Positions 1 through 11,366 of a stretch of DNA of 64,000 nucleotides are shown here, one piece after another. The stretch spans positions 558,001 through 622,000 of the forward strand of contig NJPS01000048.1 of assembly GCA_002946415.1 (NCBI GenBank), given 5' to 3'. The position numbers were made by a program, and so were the translations under genes. Position 1 is the stretch's first letter; every line of letters starts with the position of its first letter. The notes under the pieces were generated by a model that saw only the letters and a program-made list of their open reading frames with translations, ran no database searches and had not been told where the DNA came from. The stretch comes from Rutstroemia sp. NJR-2017a BVV2 (lineage: Eukaryota > Ascomycota > Leotiomycetes > Helotiales > Rutstroemiaceae).

Positions 1-2584
1 AACTTCTCAGAAACGTGCTTTGGATTTTGATGAAGATGAAGGATCAAGGAAGAAACTAGAAAAGCTACCGACCCTCCAAATGGCAAACTCCGCGGATGAT
101 GATGATGCTGCGCTCGCTAACAGTGCTGAGGGACAAGATGATGACGACGATGAAGGCATGGAAGCTGCTGGTACCGAGGAAGAAGCTGCAGCTGCAGCAA
201 GAGCCGCTGCGGAAAAGCGCGAAGAGCGATTGCAAGAACAACAAGATGCCGAAAATCAAACACATACAAATGGTGACGTCAAGATGGAAGATGCGCCCAA
301 CGTTCAGGCTGAGTCAACAGCTATGGAGGAAGATGAAGAAGTCGATCCGTTAGATGCTTTCATGGAAGAGATGGGCGATCCATTCGCAGCTCCGAACAAT
401 GACACAACCTTTGTCAAAAAGCAGAGCAAAGCGCAGCAACAAGAACCAGAAGCTCTATTCGGAGACGACGACGTTGACTTTAAAACGATGGATGCCGATC
501 CTGATGATATCCTCGCTATGGCTAGCAAAGCTAGGAAGAAGAAAGATATTCCAACTATCAATTACGCGAAATTGGACCTACCGCCTTTCAGGAAGAACTT
601 CTACACTGAACCTGCAGAGCTTGTGGATATGACCGAAGCGGAGCTCAATGATCTGAGACTTGAGCTTGATGGTATCAAAGTAGCCGGTAAGGATGTTCCC
701 AAGCCCGTACAAAAGTGGTCTCAATGCGGTCTTGATGTAAAATCACTGGATGTTATTAAGAAGCTCGAGTACGATCGACCGACCTCCATTCAAATGCAGG
801 CGATTCCGGCAATCATGTCGGGTCGAGATGTTATTGGCGTTGCTAAGACAGGATCGGGTAAAACTATCGCTTTCCTGCTACCCATGTTCCGTCACATTCG
901 CGACCAGCCGCCGCTAGAAGGCTCAGACGGACCCATTGGTTTAGTCATGACACCTACAAGAGAACTTGCGACTCAGATTCACAAAGAGTGTAAGCCTTTC
1001 TTGAAGGCAATGGGACTTCGTGCCGTTTGTGCATACGGAGGTGCGCCCATCAAAGACCAAATTGCCGATCTCAAGAGGGGTGCTGAAATAATCGTCTGTA
1101 CACCTGGAAGAATGATTGATCTATTGGCGGCCAATTCCGGTAGAGTTACAAACCTTCGACGTGTCACTTATGTTGTTCTAGATGAAGCTGATCGCATGTT
1201 CGACATGGGGTTTGAGCCTCAAGTTATGAAGATCTTCAACAACATACGGCCGAACAGACAGACAATTCTTTTCTCGGCTACTATGCCACGTATCATGGAT
1301 GCACTGGCTAAGAAGACGCTTCAATCACCCGTGGAAATTGTAGTAGGTGGCAGGAGTATTGTTGCGCCTGAAATTACCCAGATTGTTGAGGTCCGAGAAG
1401 AGAAGGAGAAGTTTCATCGCCTTCTAGAATTACTTGGAGAGCTCTACAGTGAAGATGAGGATGCTCGCACCCTTATCTTTGTCGATCGTCAAGAAAAGGC
1501 TGATGACTTACTTAAGGACCTGATGCGAAAGGGCTATCCTTGCATGTCTATTCACGGTGGAAAGGATCAGATTGATCGCGACTCGACCATCGATGATTTC
1601 AAGGCCGGTGTTGTGCCTATCATGATTGCCACTTCGGTAGCTGCTCGCGGTTTAGATGTTAAGCAACTTAAATTGGTTGTCAACTTCGATGCGCCAAATC
1701 ATCTGGAGGATTATGTTCACCGTGCGGGTCGAACAGGTAGAGCTGGAAACACTGGTACAGCCGTTACTTTCATTACAGAAGAACAGGAACAATATTCAGT
1801 AGGTATCGCAAAGGCACTTGAACAATCTGGTCAACCGGTACCAGAAAGGCTCAACGAGATGAGGAAGTCATTCCGCGACAAAGTCAAAAGTGGCAAGTCC
1901 AAAGACAGTTCTGGCTTCGGCGGAAAAGGTTTGGAACGTCTTGATGATCAACGTGAAGCGGCTAGAAATCGTGAGCGCAAAACTCACAAGACTGATGGTG
2001 ATGACGACGATGAAAAGGAAGACAAGAAAGACGACGATGTCGTCCTTAAAGCTGCATCTGTCGTCCAACCTGCTTCTGCACCTGCGCCGAAATTGCTCGG
2101 CGTACCGAAGGGTATTGATCTTGATGGAGATATCACAGTTCATCGTACAGAAACATCCAAGAATCCCCTTGACAAAGTCTCATCCGCCATTGAGGCCATC
2201 AACGCCCGTCTCAACAAGACTGGTCAACTGCGCTCGGGCGTCCCAATCGATAACAAAGGCCCCGATGCTGGCGCTTTCCATGCAACGTTGGAAATCAACG
2301 ATTTCCCGCAAAAGGCTCGTTGGGCTGTTACGAATAGGACAAATGTTGCTAAGATCCTTGAAGCTACAGGCACGTCGATCACTACGAAAGGTAGTTTCTA
2401 TCCGGCTGGCAAAGAAGTGCAGCCGGGTGGTGATCCCAAATTGTATATTTTGGTGGAGGGCGATACGGAGGTGGTCGTTACTAATGCTATGAGGGAGTTG
2501 ATGAGGTTGCTGAAGGAGGGCACGATGGCAGCGGCGGATCAGGAAGGTAGAGCGCCGGTGGGTGGTAGATATACAGTTACTTGA
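1..2584 (+). CDS. PRP5: Pre-mRNA-processing ATP-dependent RNA helicase PRP5 (3' part, 5' end cut by window)
   Basis: DEAD-box helicase that acts in the nucleus on U2 snRNP during branch-site recognition and prespliceosome assembly. The reading frame is already open at base 2 and has no ATG near the edge, so the N-terminus lies outside the window. Visible in order: an acidic, Ala/Glu-rich N-terminal region; the DPLDAF segment at about 344-361, which in Prp5 proteins is the DPLD motif implicated in U2/SF3B contact; Q-motif region around 770-800; motif I AKTGSGKT near 841-864; PTRELA near 953-970; TPGR near 1102; DEAD at 1181-1192; SAT near 1275; and the C-terminal helicase motifs ARGLD and [10 protein letters not shown] (about 1640-1745). 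The C-terminal extension after the helicase core is also typical of PRP5. No intron is needed in the visible part. The stop is TGA at 2582-2584. The call is firm from family-level motif order. Confidence 0.95.
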   Translation, partial: TSQKRALDFDEDEGSRKKLEKLPTLQMANSADDDDAALANSAEGQDDDDDEGMEAAGTEEEAAAAARAAAEKREERLQEQQDAENQTHTNGDVKMEDAPNVQAESTAMEEDEEVDPLDAFMEEMGDPFAAPNNDTTFVKKQSKAQQQEPEALFGDDDVDFKTMDADPDDILAMASKARKKKDIPTINYAKLDLPPFRKNFYTEPAELVDMTEAELNDLRLELDGIKVAGKDVPKPVQKWSQCGLDVKSLDVIKKLEYDRPTSIQMQAIPAIMSGRDVIGVAKTGSGKTIAFLLPMFRHIRDQPPLEGSDGPIGLVMTPTRELATQIHKECKPFLKAMGLRAVCAYGGAPIKDQIADLKRGAEIIVCTPGRMIDLLAANSGRVTNLRRVTYVVLDEADRMFDMGFEPQVMKIFNNIRPNRQTILFSATMPRIMDALAKKTLQSPVEIVVGGRSIVAPEITQIVEVREEKEKFHRLLELLGELYSEDEDARTLIFVDRQEKADDLLKDLMRKGYPCMSIHGGKDQIDRDSTIDDFKAGVVPIMIATSVAARGLDVKQLKLVVNFDAPNHLEDYVHRAGRTGRAGNTGTAVTFITEEQEQYSVGIAKALEQSGQPVPERLNEMRKSFRDKVKSGKSKDSSGFGGKGLERLDDQREAARNRERKTHKTDGDDDDEKEDKKDDDVVLKAASVVQPASAPAPKLLGVPKGIDLDGDITVHRTETSKNPLDKVSSAIEAINARLNKTGQLRSGVPIDNKGPDAGAFHATLEINDFPQKARWAVTNRTNVAKILEATGTSITTKGSFYPAGKEVQPGGDPKLYILVEGDTEVVVTNAMRELMRLLKEGTMAAADQEGRAPVGGRYTVT

Positions 2585-3050
2585 GGAGGAGGTGGAGGAT
2601 CGGAAAATGGGGAGTTGTAATATGAAAATGCATGTGGAATTCTTGCCATTACATTTTGATTGCTCTGCGCTTGACCTGGGTGGTAATGATTCGTGTATAC
2701 ATCCATATGATACTGAGCTTTTGGTTTTGACATTTATAACTCAATCTCCTTCTCTATCTTCTTACATCATTCCAGATGCTTCGGCTCCTCTATTCAAATA
2801 CACTCATATCGGTATCAATACTTACTGCTGCCCCCAAAAAGTAATTTCATGCAGCCCATCAACCAATGCACGCCCGTAAACTCCCTAAAACCTGCAGTAC
2901 AGTAGCATTCTCCAAACTCCAAAAAATCAAAAAATAATCACCTTCCCTCGCCTCCCCTCCCCTCCCCTCCCGTCCCCGTCCCCACCGTATTCCACAATAA
3001 AGATATCCATTCCCCTCATCGCTGCTAAGTCATATCCCCATTCATCTCCT
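2585..3050. other. Convergent intergenic region between PRP5 and the small acyl-anchor gene
   Basis: Both flanking genes end here. The stretch carries a C/T-rich tract with repeated CCTCC units at about 2949-2985 and an AATAAA at 2996-3001 that could serve as a polyadenylation signal for PRP5. No further gene seen. Confidence 0.6.
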
Positions 3051-3610
3051 TCAGTTATAAGCCCTCGTCTGCGCTCCCTCGTCCGCTGCCCGCGCTAACC
3101 GCTCGTTCCTGCTGACTTCTTCCAGTGTGTCGACTCGGGTCTGCTTCTTTTGCTCTTGGAGCTGGGCGCTGAGTTTTCCTTTGGGTTTGCTGGAGTTGCG
3201 CATGCGTGCCTGGTGGGGGTGGGTTAGCTGGTTTTGTTTGGGTGTTTGTTTGTTTGTGCGTATGTCTGTGAGGGCGGAAGATCATTGTGTATTAGAGAGA
3301 GAGGGGTATTTGCGGGGTGACAATGCTGGGGAGGGGGATATAGGAAGGAGGGGGCCGGAGGAGCAGAGAAATGGAAAGGGAAGGGGAATCATACCTCAGC
3401 AGCTTCCGCAGCTTTCCTCCGCGCATCGCTCGCTTCGTCGCTACTGGGAGAAGGTCCCCCAAGAGTTCGAGGGGGTCCGCCAACTTTCTTGGGGACGCTC
3501 GAGGTGGGTTTTTGAGTTGATGCGGATGGAGGCGCGGCGGAGGAGAGGGTGCGCCCGGGTTGGGCGAAGGGGTCGGTGGGGTTGGAGGAGCTGCTGCAGC
3601 AGTTGCCCAT
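3051..3610 (-). CDS. Small hypothetical protein with N-terminal MGNCC acylation signature (two exons)
   Basis: I do not recognise a named family. Exon 1 is 3610-3395 and exon 2 is 3209-3051, with a 185-base intron (GTATGA donor, CCAG acceptor, phase 0). The joined protein is 124 residues. It starts MGNCCSSSS: Gly2 with Ser6 fits the N-myristoylation consensus and Cys4/Cys5 are the usual adjacent palmitoylation sites, so attachment to the plasma or an endomembrane is a reasonable inference. The middle is Pro/Ser-rich. The C-terminal 50 residues are charged and helical-looking (KGKLSAQLQEQKKQTRVD...) and end TRAYN. There is no transmembrane helix. Such dual-acylated small proteins include LAMTOR1/Meh1-type anchors, but I see no specific match. 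The splice model rests on in-phase joining and the coherent helical C-terminus. Confidence 0.75.
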
Positions 3611-4463
3611 GATGGGGTTTGGCTTGGAGGGGGGGTGAGGGTGAAGGTAGGATGCGCTGATTGTTCGTCGCTGGTTGTGTGTACGACGGTTTCTGGGCTT
3701 GAGAAGAAGGACGCGCGGTGCAAACTGAGATCTAAATATTTAAACTGCCTCCACGCAATTAAACCGAGGCGAATGAGGCTGTGAACGAGGGGGAAGAATG
3801 ACGGATGAAGTTGATCAATCGGACAGTCGGTTGATAAGGAATAACCTTACCCTATTCCGAGGTCAGCCTTTTGCAGGCAGGAGGCTTGTTATCGATAAGA
3901 CGGCACGTGTGAATCAGATCGAATGCACACAACATCTCGTACATTCACAGTCGGAGCATTTCATTTTTATTCCTAAATTCCCTTCTTTTTCAGTGCTACA
4001 CCAGCGATAATTATTCATAACCCCCGAGAAAGCTCGCTATCTTTATGCTGGCGCATTCCATTCCATCCAGCCAAAGATCCGAACTATGACATAACGGGAT
4101 CGATGGGAACTCGCGGTCGGCAGCGCAAGTGCCTGAATGAAAAACCCACAGCAACCTTACTTCACCTTGTTGGATACATACCTGGAGTCCTGGACGGCCA
4201 CACAAAGAACCTCGCATCCTTAACTAACTTATCCATATTTTTATTCCTGAGATCGACGTGGAACTCTACCCCACGACAAAACTTTCCCAACCTGTCGCGG
4301 CTTGTCGCAGCGCATCGCATCTTACTTGAGACGATTGGAGACGACCTGGCCAAGATTGGAGCTCAATATCCTGCGCTGATCAAGAATTGTCCGATTGTCG
4401 ACGGTTGCCGCATTAATTGATTATCGCACCGCTTTATACGTAGACCGATCTATCGCATGTAAT
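3611..4463. promoter_or_regulatory. Divergent promoter region between the acyl-anchor gene and the ten-finger C2H2 gene
   Basis: 853 bases separate two outward-facing starts. A palindromic CACGTG (E-box type) lies at 3904-3909. The rest is moderately AT-rich with no repeat that stands out and no coding sequence I can support. Confidence 0.45.
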
Positions 4464-6816
4464 ATGCGAGCGACCGCAACGGCAATCATGGCGCACCCTT
4501 CGCTTTCGGAAAATGACTCGAGACAGCAAGAAACCATCCAATATAACCTTAGTGGCTATCAACAAACCTTCTACCCTACACATCCTGGCGCAGCCAACTA
4601 TACGTCAAATGACCGCTACGCCAATCAACCTCAATACACGCAGCAAACCTTCCCAGCAGCTCCAGAGTTCGAGGATGAGGAATGGGTTGGCACGGCTCAG
4701 ACTTTGGCGCAAATGAATCCGCAATACTTTGAACAGTATCTATATGCCGCGGTGGCGATTCCACCTCAACTTGCTCCAGATCAGAATATGAATACTGGAA
4801 ATTTAAGGGTGAAGAGTTTCGCAACTCCAGCTTGGAGCAACGGCAGCAACAACATCGGCCAGCCTGCAAGAAAGAGGCAACGATGTGATGAAGCGGGTAG
4901 TTCACTGAGGCAGTCGGCCTCTGGAATTGGCCGAGTTAATTATTCAACTCAATCTGAGGCGCCGAGTGAATGTTGCAGTTCTTGTCCAAGCGGTACTGTC
5001 TGCACCGAGCCGGATTGTGACGCGTTGGGAGATGTTCTTGTTGCCTGTACTTCTCCGCAATGCGAAGAGCCGGTGTGCACTGAACCTTGTCTCAGAGGTG
5101 GTGTTGAAGGAAGACATTGTTCATCGAGCGAGGAAAGTTTGGGATCTGGAGAGAAATTCTCAGGTTGGGATAATTCTGCTTGGACAACGCAGGACTCAAG
5201 AGCTGTTGTTGCGTTGAGTACATCACAATTTCCACCGGACTTACATCAGAACTTTGAAAGTGACTACCAAACACCTCAAGAAGTAGGCCCATCCCCAGTT
5301 CCAACGACACCATCATTGGCCATGAATATGGAAACTCCCCACCCGGACCAGACACTTCTTCAAGCACCACACTCCTCTGGTCATACCGTGCAGCAGCCAG
5401 AAAACATCTTGGGCATTGCGCTTTCTGGTGCTGGAATGCGCTTTAGCGATGGTCCTCAACCGGTTATCTGCACTTGGGTGAACTGCGGAAAACCTATGCA
5501 AAATCCATTCGTATGGCACAAGCATTTCCATCAAGAACATATTGATCCACAATTTGTTTACGATTGTCCAATGCCAGGTTCTTGCCAAGCAACACTCGAT
5601 TCGAATCCTGTGGACCATCTTCAGTCGACTCACGGATTTACTTTCAGTAAGACTGCTAACGGATTCCCTTGTCCAGCTCCCAATTGTTCCACTGCTGAGA
5701 TGTATTGTGATCCCTCAAAGCTCCACAATCATTTGGATCAGGTGCACGCTGTACCCCAAAAACAGTTAAATTGTCAAGTGGATGCTTGTGATACTTTGTA
5801 CCGAGACAAGACTGAATTCTTCGATCATTTGAATTCAGGACACGATTTACCTATCCCAATGACGCTAATTGAAGAGATTGACCTCTCGACCGTCCCAATG
5901 CCTGCGGCGGAAGAAAAGGTGAAGCAACCCGTGGAGGATAACCATCTTTCTTGCAAATGGGCAACCGGTGATGGTCATCTATGTGGAGAGGTCTTCACTT
6001 CTGAAGAAGAACTCCAAACTCATGTCAAGAAAGCCCATTTGGCTTCCCTGAACAAACAATCTGGATACCTCTGCAAATGGCAGGGGTGTAATCGAAAACA
6101 GAAAATGGGTGATAAGGAAGGGTTCTCGCAGCGTGGCAAACTTGAACGCCATATGGCTAGTCATACAGGCTGTAAGTTTATTCTATGAAAGTGAGATTGT
6201 ATAGTTACTGATGCAATGCAATGTTTAGTTAAAGATTGCGTCTGCCCAACTTGTGGGAAAACTTTCTCGGCTGTGCAGTCATTGAAACAACACATTCGTC
6301 TTCATACGGGCGAGAAGCCGTGGAAGTGTAGATATTGCCCGAAGTCGTTTCCTCAGCAGAGTGCTTGCAGTATGTTTTCTTCCTTCACTTTACCTTTGAA
6401 CGAGCCTTCCCTATCCTCTCTTTTCCCAACCATTCTTTTCTTCCCTGTTATCTGATTCCCCTATCCAATTAAACAACAAACTGACCTTTCAAACAGCTGT
6501 TCACGAACGCACTCACACGCAAGAGAAACCACTCGTATGCAATGTCTGCGGCAAAACCTTTTCGGAATCGTCGAATCTGGCGAAACATCGAAAGACGCAT
6601 GGTGAAAAGGGGAGTTACGAGTGTAAGTTTTGTGACAAGACCTTTCATCGCTTGGATCAATTGAAGAGGCATCAAGAGGCTCATGATAAGAAGGATAAGA
6701 AGAATGGGAGTACAGGAGGGAGTGAAGAAGATGGAGATGGGGGGAGTGTGAAGAGCAGTGAAGAGGGAGAAGGAGGATGGGTTGCTAGGAGTAGTGTGGA
6801 AGCCGTGGGAAAATAG
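4464..6816 (+). CDS. C2H2 zinc-finger transcription factor, Zap1/ZafA-like
   Basis: Three exons: 4464-6171, 6229-6369 and 6497-6816, introns 57 and 127 bases, joined in phase 1 each time, giving 722 residues. The first ATG is at 4464; an alternative with good context is 4488. The N-terminal third is Gln/Ser/Tyr-rich with a Cys-rich patch (around residues 175-215). Ten C2H2-type fingers follow: four atypical ones (about residues 334-460), two long C-x-W type fingers starting CKWATGDG and CKWQGC (about 495-567), then four canonical fingers split over exons 2 and 3. The finger reading [18 protein letters not shown] followed by a finger with [10 protein letters not shown] resembles the C-terminal DNA-binding fingers of the zinc-responsive activators Zap1 (yeast) and ZafA (Aspergillus), as I recall them. 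If correct it would activate zinc-uptake genes in zinc deficiency. The gene structure is firm; the zinc-regulator identity is moderately supported. Confidence 0.7.
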
Positions 6817-8771
6817 GGAGAGTGGGTAGCGTGGTGGTTCTGTGCTGGCGTTTATTAGGGATGGGGTGGGATATGTCTTACGGAATGTCATGGAATGTAG
6901 AGCGAGCTCTACATATATCGAAGATGGAGCAATGGGACAGAGGGAGGTATTTTATGATTCTGTATATGGACACACGCACGCACCCATATAATGCGCATGC
7001 ATGCAATAGCTTAGAAAGACATCTACGGACGGACAAAGGGCGTTGTGGGAAAGGAGAGTTCATTGAGTGGAGGGGGACTACTTTGAACTTTGGGCTTTGG
7101 GAGTGGAATTATGAAAAGGGCTTTGGGAGTTTCTACGAAGTACTATGACATGGAGAAGGAGATCAAAATACTATTATGCATGGACGGGGAAATGGAAAGG
7201 GAAGGGAAAATGGAAGGGGAAATGGATGGAGAAGATCCTCCTTTATTTTATGGTTCTGAATGTTTATAAATGAGATGAGATGAGAGGAGGTGTGATGGGG
7301 TACCATCGACCTACCTAGATAGCTAGGCAGTAATTGAATTCTTGGTTTAAGGATTTAATTTGGATGGGTTGGTGTATGTGAGGAAAGTTTTTGTGATTGA
7401 TTGATTGATTGATTGATTTTGATGGCGATTGAGTGAGTTCAACTCATGAGGGTAGGAGGGGAGGAGGATAAGAACTGGGAGAAGGGTGTGGCATGGGGTG
7501 TGTTGTGTTCTTTTCCTGTGCAGGGAGGGGAGTTGTGGTCGTGGTTTGTTGCTAGGTGGTTTGTTGCTGGGTGATGAGAGCAAGAGTGGTGAAGAGGTGC
7601 AGTGATAGCTACATGGTTTGAGTTTATATCTACACAACACTATACAATACTGGAGTAATATGAACGGCACGCGTACCTTCGCAGACTCCATCATCCATCA
7701 GAACACGGTTCCAAGATGGGGAGAGAGGGGGAAGGTGAGATTTAGATGGAAGTAGCAGAGCTTTGTTACGGATAGGTAGTCAAGGCCAGGTGGGCACCGA
7801 CATTGATTTCACATTATGGTGGTGGTGGGTGAGTTCTGATGAGTGAATTGGAGGATAGATAGATGGGTTAGTGGTGTGGTGTGGTGTGCGACTTTGATAC
7901 ATTCACTGCGCACCCGACATTCAGTGTTGATAATGTTGCAATGAATTGCAGAAGTGTGAGAGAGAGGCTGGGTTAACATACGCTCATTGAGAAGCAAAGG
8001 GAAAGAGTAGCTGGGGAGAGGTCACCTGGACCCATTTGTCGAGTCAATGCTGAGCAATAGAAGAAAATGGGAGATATTGAAAAGATTAGAATCAGCACTG
8101 ACTGAAACTTTCCATTCTATGCGGTTCAACTCTGGCAGAGCTCATCATTTGTGTTTTTTCATCATCCGGACATGGAGGTATATTAACGGAGCGGGAAGTA
8201 CGAAAATTGGGGAAAGTATCGTATGGAAAACACTGTTTCACCGGAGCATGGAGACTGAAAATGAAGCAGAGAATACAAAACATGAATATTTCGTACTCAT
8301 TTTGGGCTAGATTGGTGGCATGAAGAGTGTGAAGAGTGTGGAGGTAATGGAATGAAAAGCGCCGCCGCAGTGAAGATGAAGCGTGGTCGCATGTCTTTGA
8401 TAGATGGCATGGAATGAGATTGAGCTCGTCCTGGGCCTATTTCGCGATTGGAGGTAGCCAATTATCGTTGCTTTCCATCATCCAGGTTCGCGAAATAATC
8501 GATCGGTACTCATTGGTCTCGGTACTCGTAATAATCGTCCTCAAATCGCTCATCGAATGCTTCACCAACTTTGAGAAAGTATGGCCGTCCTCACACGCAA
8601 TAAAACCATCCATTGTTTTGCTCAAGTCGTTGATTTATTGGGGTGGCTATTCATACCAGCCAATGCTAATTTTCGATGATACACCATGACCCATGCGAAA
8701 ACAAACCAGGGCAAAAGGCGCCATTGCCAGCCAACCTTCAACACTCATAAACCCCTCACGTTCCAGAAAAT
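6817..8771. other. Convergent intergenic region with a GATT microsatellite
   Basis: 1,955 bases between the 3' ends of the C2H2 factor and RPL35. It holds six GATT units at 7395-7418, purine-rich GGAAATGGA-type near-repeats at about 7180-7230, and GTGGTG-type short repeats near 7870-7890. Open frames here are short and compositionally odd, and I support none as a gene. Confidence 0.55.
7395..7418. repeat. (GATT)6 microsatellite
   Basis: Six uninterrupted GATT units, in the convergent 3' region between two genes. Confidence 0.95.
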
Positions 8772-9367
8772 CTAAGCCTCCGCCTGGTAAATAGTTAGCA
8801 CCGACATTCTATCATCAATCTCCACCAATTCCCTAAAACAGATGCATACCTTAACAGCATACTTCCTCTGGGGGAAGTGTAAACTTCTCTTCTTGGTCTT
8901 CTCCAATACCAACTCGCGTTCGTGCTTTGTGAGACGTCTTCGGATGGCGCGAGTCTGTTTTGTTCGGAGGTCGAGAGGAAGGTATTTCTTTCCCTTGTAG
9001 AAGAGACGGAGTTGTGCACGTTGGTTGGCGTTGATGACGGTGAGGACCTTGGCGATAGATTTGCGGATATCGTGGCTATTTCGCAGAATAAAATTAGTAT
9101 TTGGTTCCAAGGACTCGATTCGGGTGGAAAGCATATGAATAATTAGGAAACGCACATCTTGGTGAGCTTAGAAGCTGATCCTCCGGCAATCTTTTGGGTT
9201 CTCAATTGACCGAGCTCAGTCTTCAACTCGGAAAGTTGCTTGGAGAGATCCTCCTTGTTCTTGGACCAAAGTTGGCCAGTCTTAACTTTTCCGGACGACT
9301 ATCACATTAAATAATTAGTCACTTCCATTATTTCCGTAGCTCTCGGTGACATGATGCAGCGTACCAT
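8772..9367 (-). CDS. RPL35: 60S ribosomal protein L35 (uL29)
   Basis: Large-subunit ribosomal protein sitting near the peptide exit tunnel. Four exons: 9367-9365 (only the ATG), 9298-9156, 9075-8850 and 8783-8772 (three codons plus stop), giving 127 residues. The joined sequence [12 protein letters not shown]... then [20 protein letters not shown]... then [11 protein letters not shown]... and [17 protein letters not shown] is continuous with eukaryotic L35. Intron donors are GTACGC, GTGCGT and GTATGC; acceptors ATAG, ATAG and CCAG. CTAAT/CTAAC-like branch sites are visible in all three introns. A first exon consisting of the start codon alone is a known habit of fungal ribosomal-protein genes. 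Expression is expected to be high and constitutive. Confidence 0.95.
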
Positions 9368-10497
9368 TTTGATTGCTTGTCGTGTGGTTGTCGATTGTGA
9401 TTGCTGGGCGTATCGTCGTCGTGAAAATATTGAAGTTGTTCGAAATCGCAAGAACTTTTGACTAGGGCAACCGAGCCCACAAACGAATTTTCGAAAATTG
9501 GGATTAGTGCCTCGTTAGTGAGGTTCGGAGTTTAGCGTCAAGTCACATGGTACAATTATTGAGTCCTCGATTTTCGACTCCCCTCTTTTTTTGCTCGGTG
9601 GAGGTGTACAATTGCGAATCCTCGAGATGGTACCAGCTCGACGAATACCGTGTACTTTCGACGATACACTGAAAACGATCTACGAATTTCTGAATCGAAC
9701 CACTAACCATTTAAGGGACAGCTGTACGACAACCAGACTTTCTTCACAACGGCACTTTCGGTCATTGACAAATTCTTGTTAGACGACGAACATGCAATGA
9801 ATCGAGCAATCATGGAGAATTAGTACTCTTTGGGGTGGCCAGCAATATTAAGCATGATCGAGTCCGAGGAAGGCCCAGAAATTTTTGTGGTAGTGCCCAA
9901 AAACACGAGAGGCGAGTCTCTTAACGTTATACCCTTTCATCTCTAGATCAACTTGGATGGATTCAGGATGAGCTTGAGAAGCCAACGTGTACGAGTACCA
10001 TAACCCATCTGTTGGTATCAATAAACAACCAGGAGCACCAAGGAGATATGATTCTAGGAGCAGAAACATCTCGATCTTCCGCTCGATTGATCGACTGTTC
10101 GGCTTTTATTCCCTGTCCTGGTCCCTTCTGCGTGTTTCTTGTTAGACACCTATGGGCATTCCTGTCGGAACCAATGATTATGGCCGCACCTCGATCCGAA
10201 CAGGACGGCAATGAATGATGAGCTGCAGTCACTGTGGGTGATTACCACTGGGAACGTATAGCAGATAACTTGTTATCAAGAGAGCACACACTCATGAGTA
10301 GAATTTCTCACACTAGCTCCTACGTATGCATGATAGCTGAACACTGTCTACAAGACAATGTCATCTTAAACACCAGTATCCATAAAACGTTTCCATATAC
10401 TTTCCATCCTCAAATATCATTTTTGTGGTGGAACTCCCCATGCACTGACTTCCAGCAATCTCTCTCTACCCATCAAATCCCCTCGATACTCGCACTC
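9368..10497. other. Intergenic region upstream of RPL35
   Basis: Contains the RPL35 promoter on its left side and the 3' end of the CaaX-protein gene on its right. Near 9575-9595 there is a short T-rich run. No additional coding sequence is supported; small open frames at 9848-10232 look random. Confidence 0.5.
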
Positions 10498-11366
10498 TCA
10501 CATGATACAACACGATATTCCTCTAGGCTCTTTAACCATATCCTCTACCTTCTCAAACCTCCAGTCCCTCTCTTCCAAGCCCACTGCATCTATTTGCTTA
10601 AACTTAATCAACTCCTTGAAATATGTCTTTTCCTTGTCCCCGGTCCACTCCCCCCATATCATCCATACCTTGCACTTCTCACCATTATACATCAAGCCCA
10701 TATCCGCATCTCCTCCCTCGTTTTTCTTCCCATCCTTCTCATTCTCCTCCTGCGCCTGCTCATTACCATCACCATCCCCACCCCTTATACCCAGCACATC
10801 TTCCCCACTTACCACTTCACAACCACCGTATGTAATCCTAGCAATCTTCACTTTCTTTTGCACAGTCATAGTAAACTCAATCCCCGCCAGAGTCAACCCG
10901 TCCGTCTCTAAATTCCAAGGCACGAATATCGTCACAGCAGTAATCTTACGCCGTGGCGGCGCGTACACAGATTGACTCCCTGCTTTGAAGACTCTTGCTG
11001 GTGCAGCGAGGTACGGTAGAAGCGGTCGCAAGATGGTGGGGAGGACTGAGCTTGAGAGTGGTGTGTCCCCGCTTCCTAGTCGATGTTCAATATCGCAGTC
11101 ATAGATCATGTGCAGTAGGTTTGGAGGGAGGGGATTTGGAATGAGGAGGGCTGGCTGAGCGATGAGTACTTACGGATTACAAGTAAAACATCACCGTTAG
11201 CATCATGTGCACAAACAGACGGTTCATCAGGTTTTGATTCAATATCTGACTGCGCGATTAATTTTAGGGCGTCAGTCCATGCGATGGTGGCGGGTGAGTT
11301 GGGGTCTTCGAGGTTGAGGGTTGAAGGGGATAGAGACAGCTGGATTATGATGGTGGTTGTGGACAT
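10498..11366 (-). CDS. Unrecognised protein with C-terminal CaaX-like CCIM
   Basis: Two exons, 11366-11174 and 11075-10498, with a 98-base intron (GTAAGT donor, CTAG acceptor, phase 1), giving 256 residues. I cannot place it in a family. The N-terminal part (MSTTTIIIQLSLSPS) looks like a beta strand start. The middle alternates hydrophobic and basic residues (RRKITAVTIFVPW, KKVKIARITYGG) as in a beta-rich domain. An acidic, Gly/Glu-rich loop follows (about residues 165-195), then a Trp-rich segment (KVWMIWGEW) and a charged helix. The last four residues are CCIM, preceded by GIS, which fits a CaaX box; with Met at the last position farnesylation would be favoured. Membrane attachment is therefore an inference. 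No signal peptide or transmembrane helix is seen. Confidence 0.72.

Noticed and set aside
3292..3723. 143-codon minus-strand frame overlapping the acyl-anchor gene
   Set aside because: Pro/Ser-rich shadow frame; the overlapping MGNCC frame has a coherent splice and a structured C-terminus.
10234..10911. Plus-strand open frame of 225 codons
   Set aside because: Antisense to the CaaX-protein gene and built of low-complexity Leu/Pro/His stretches.
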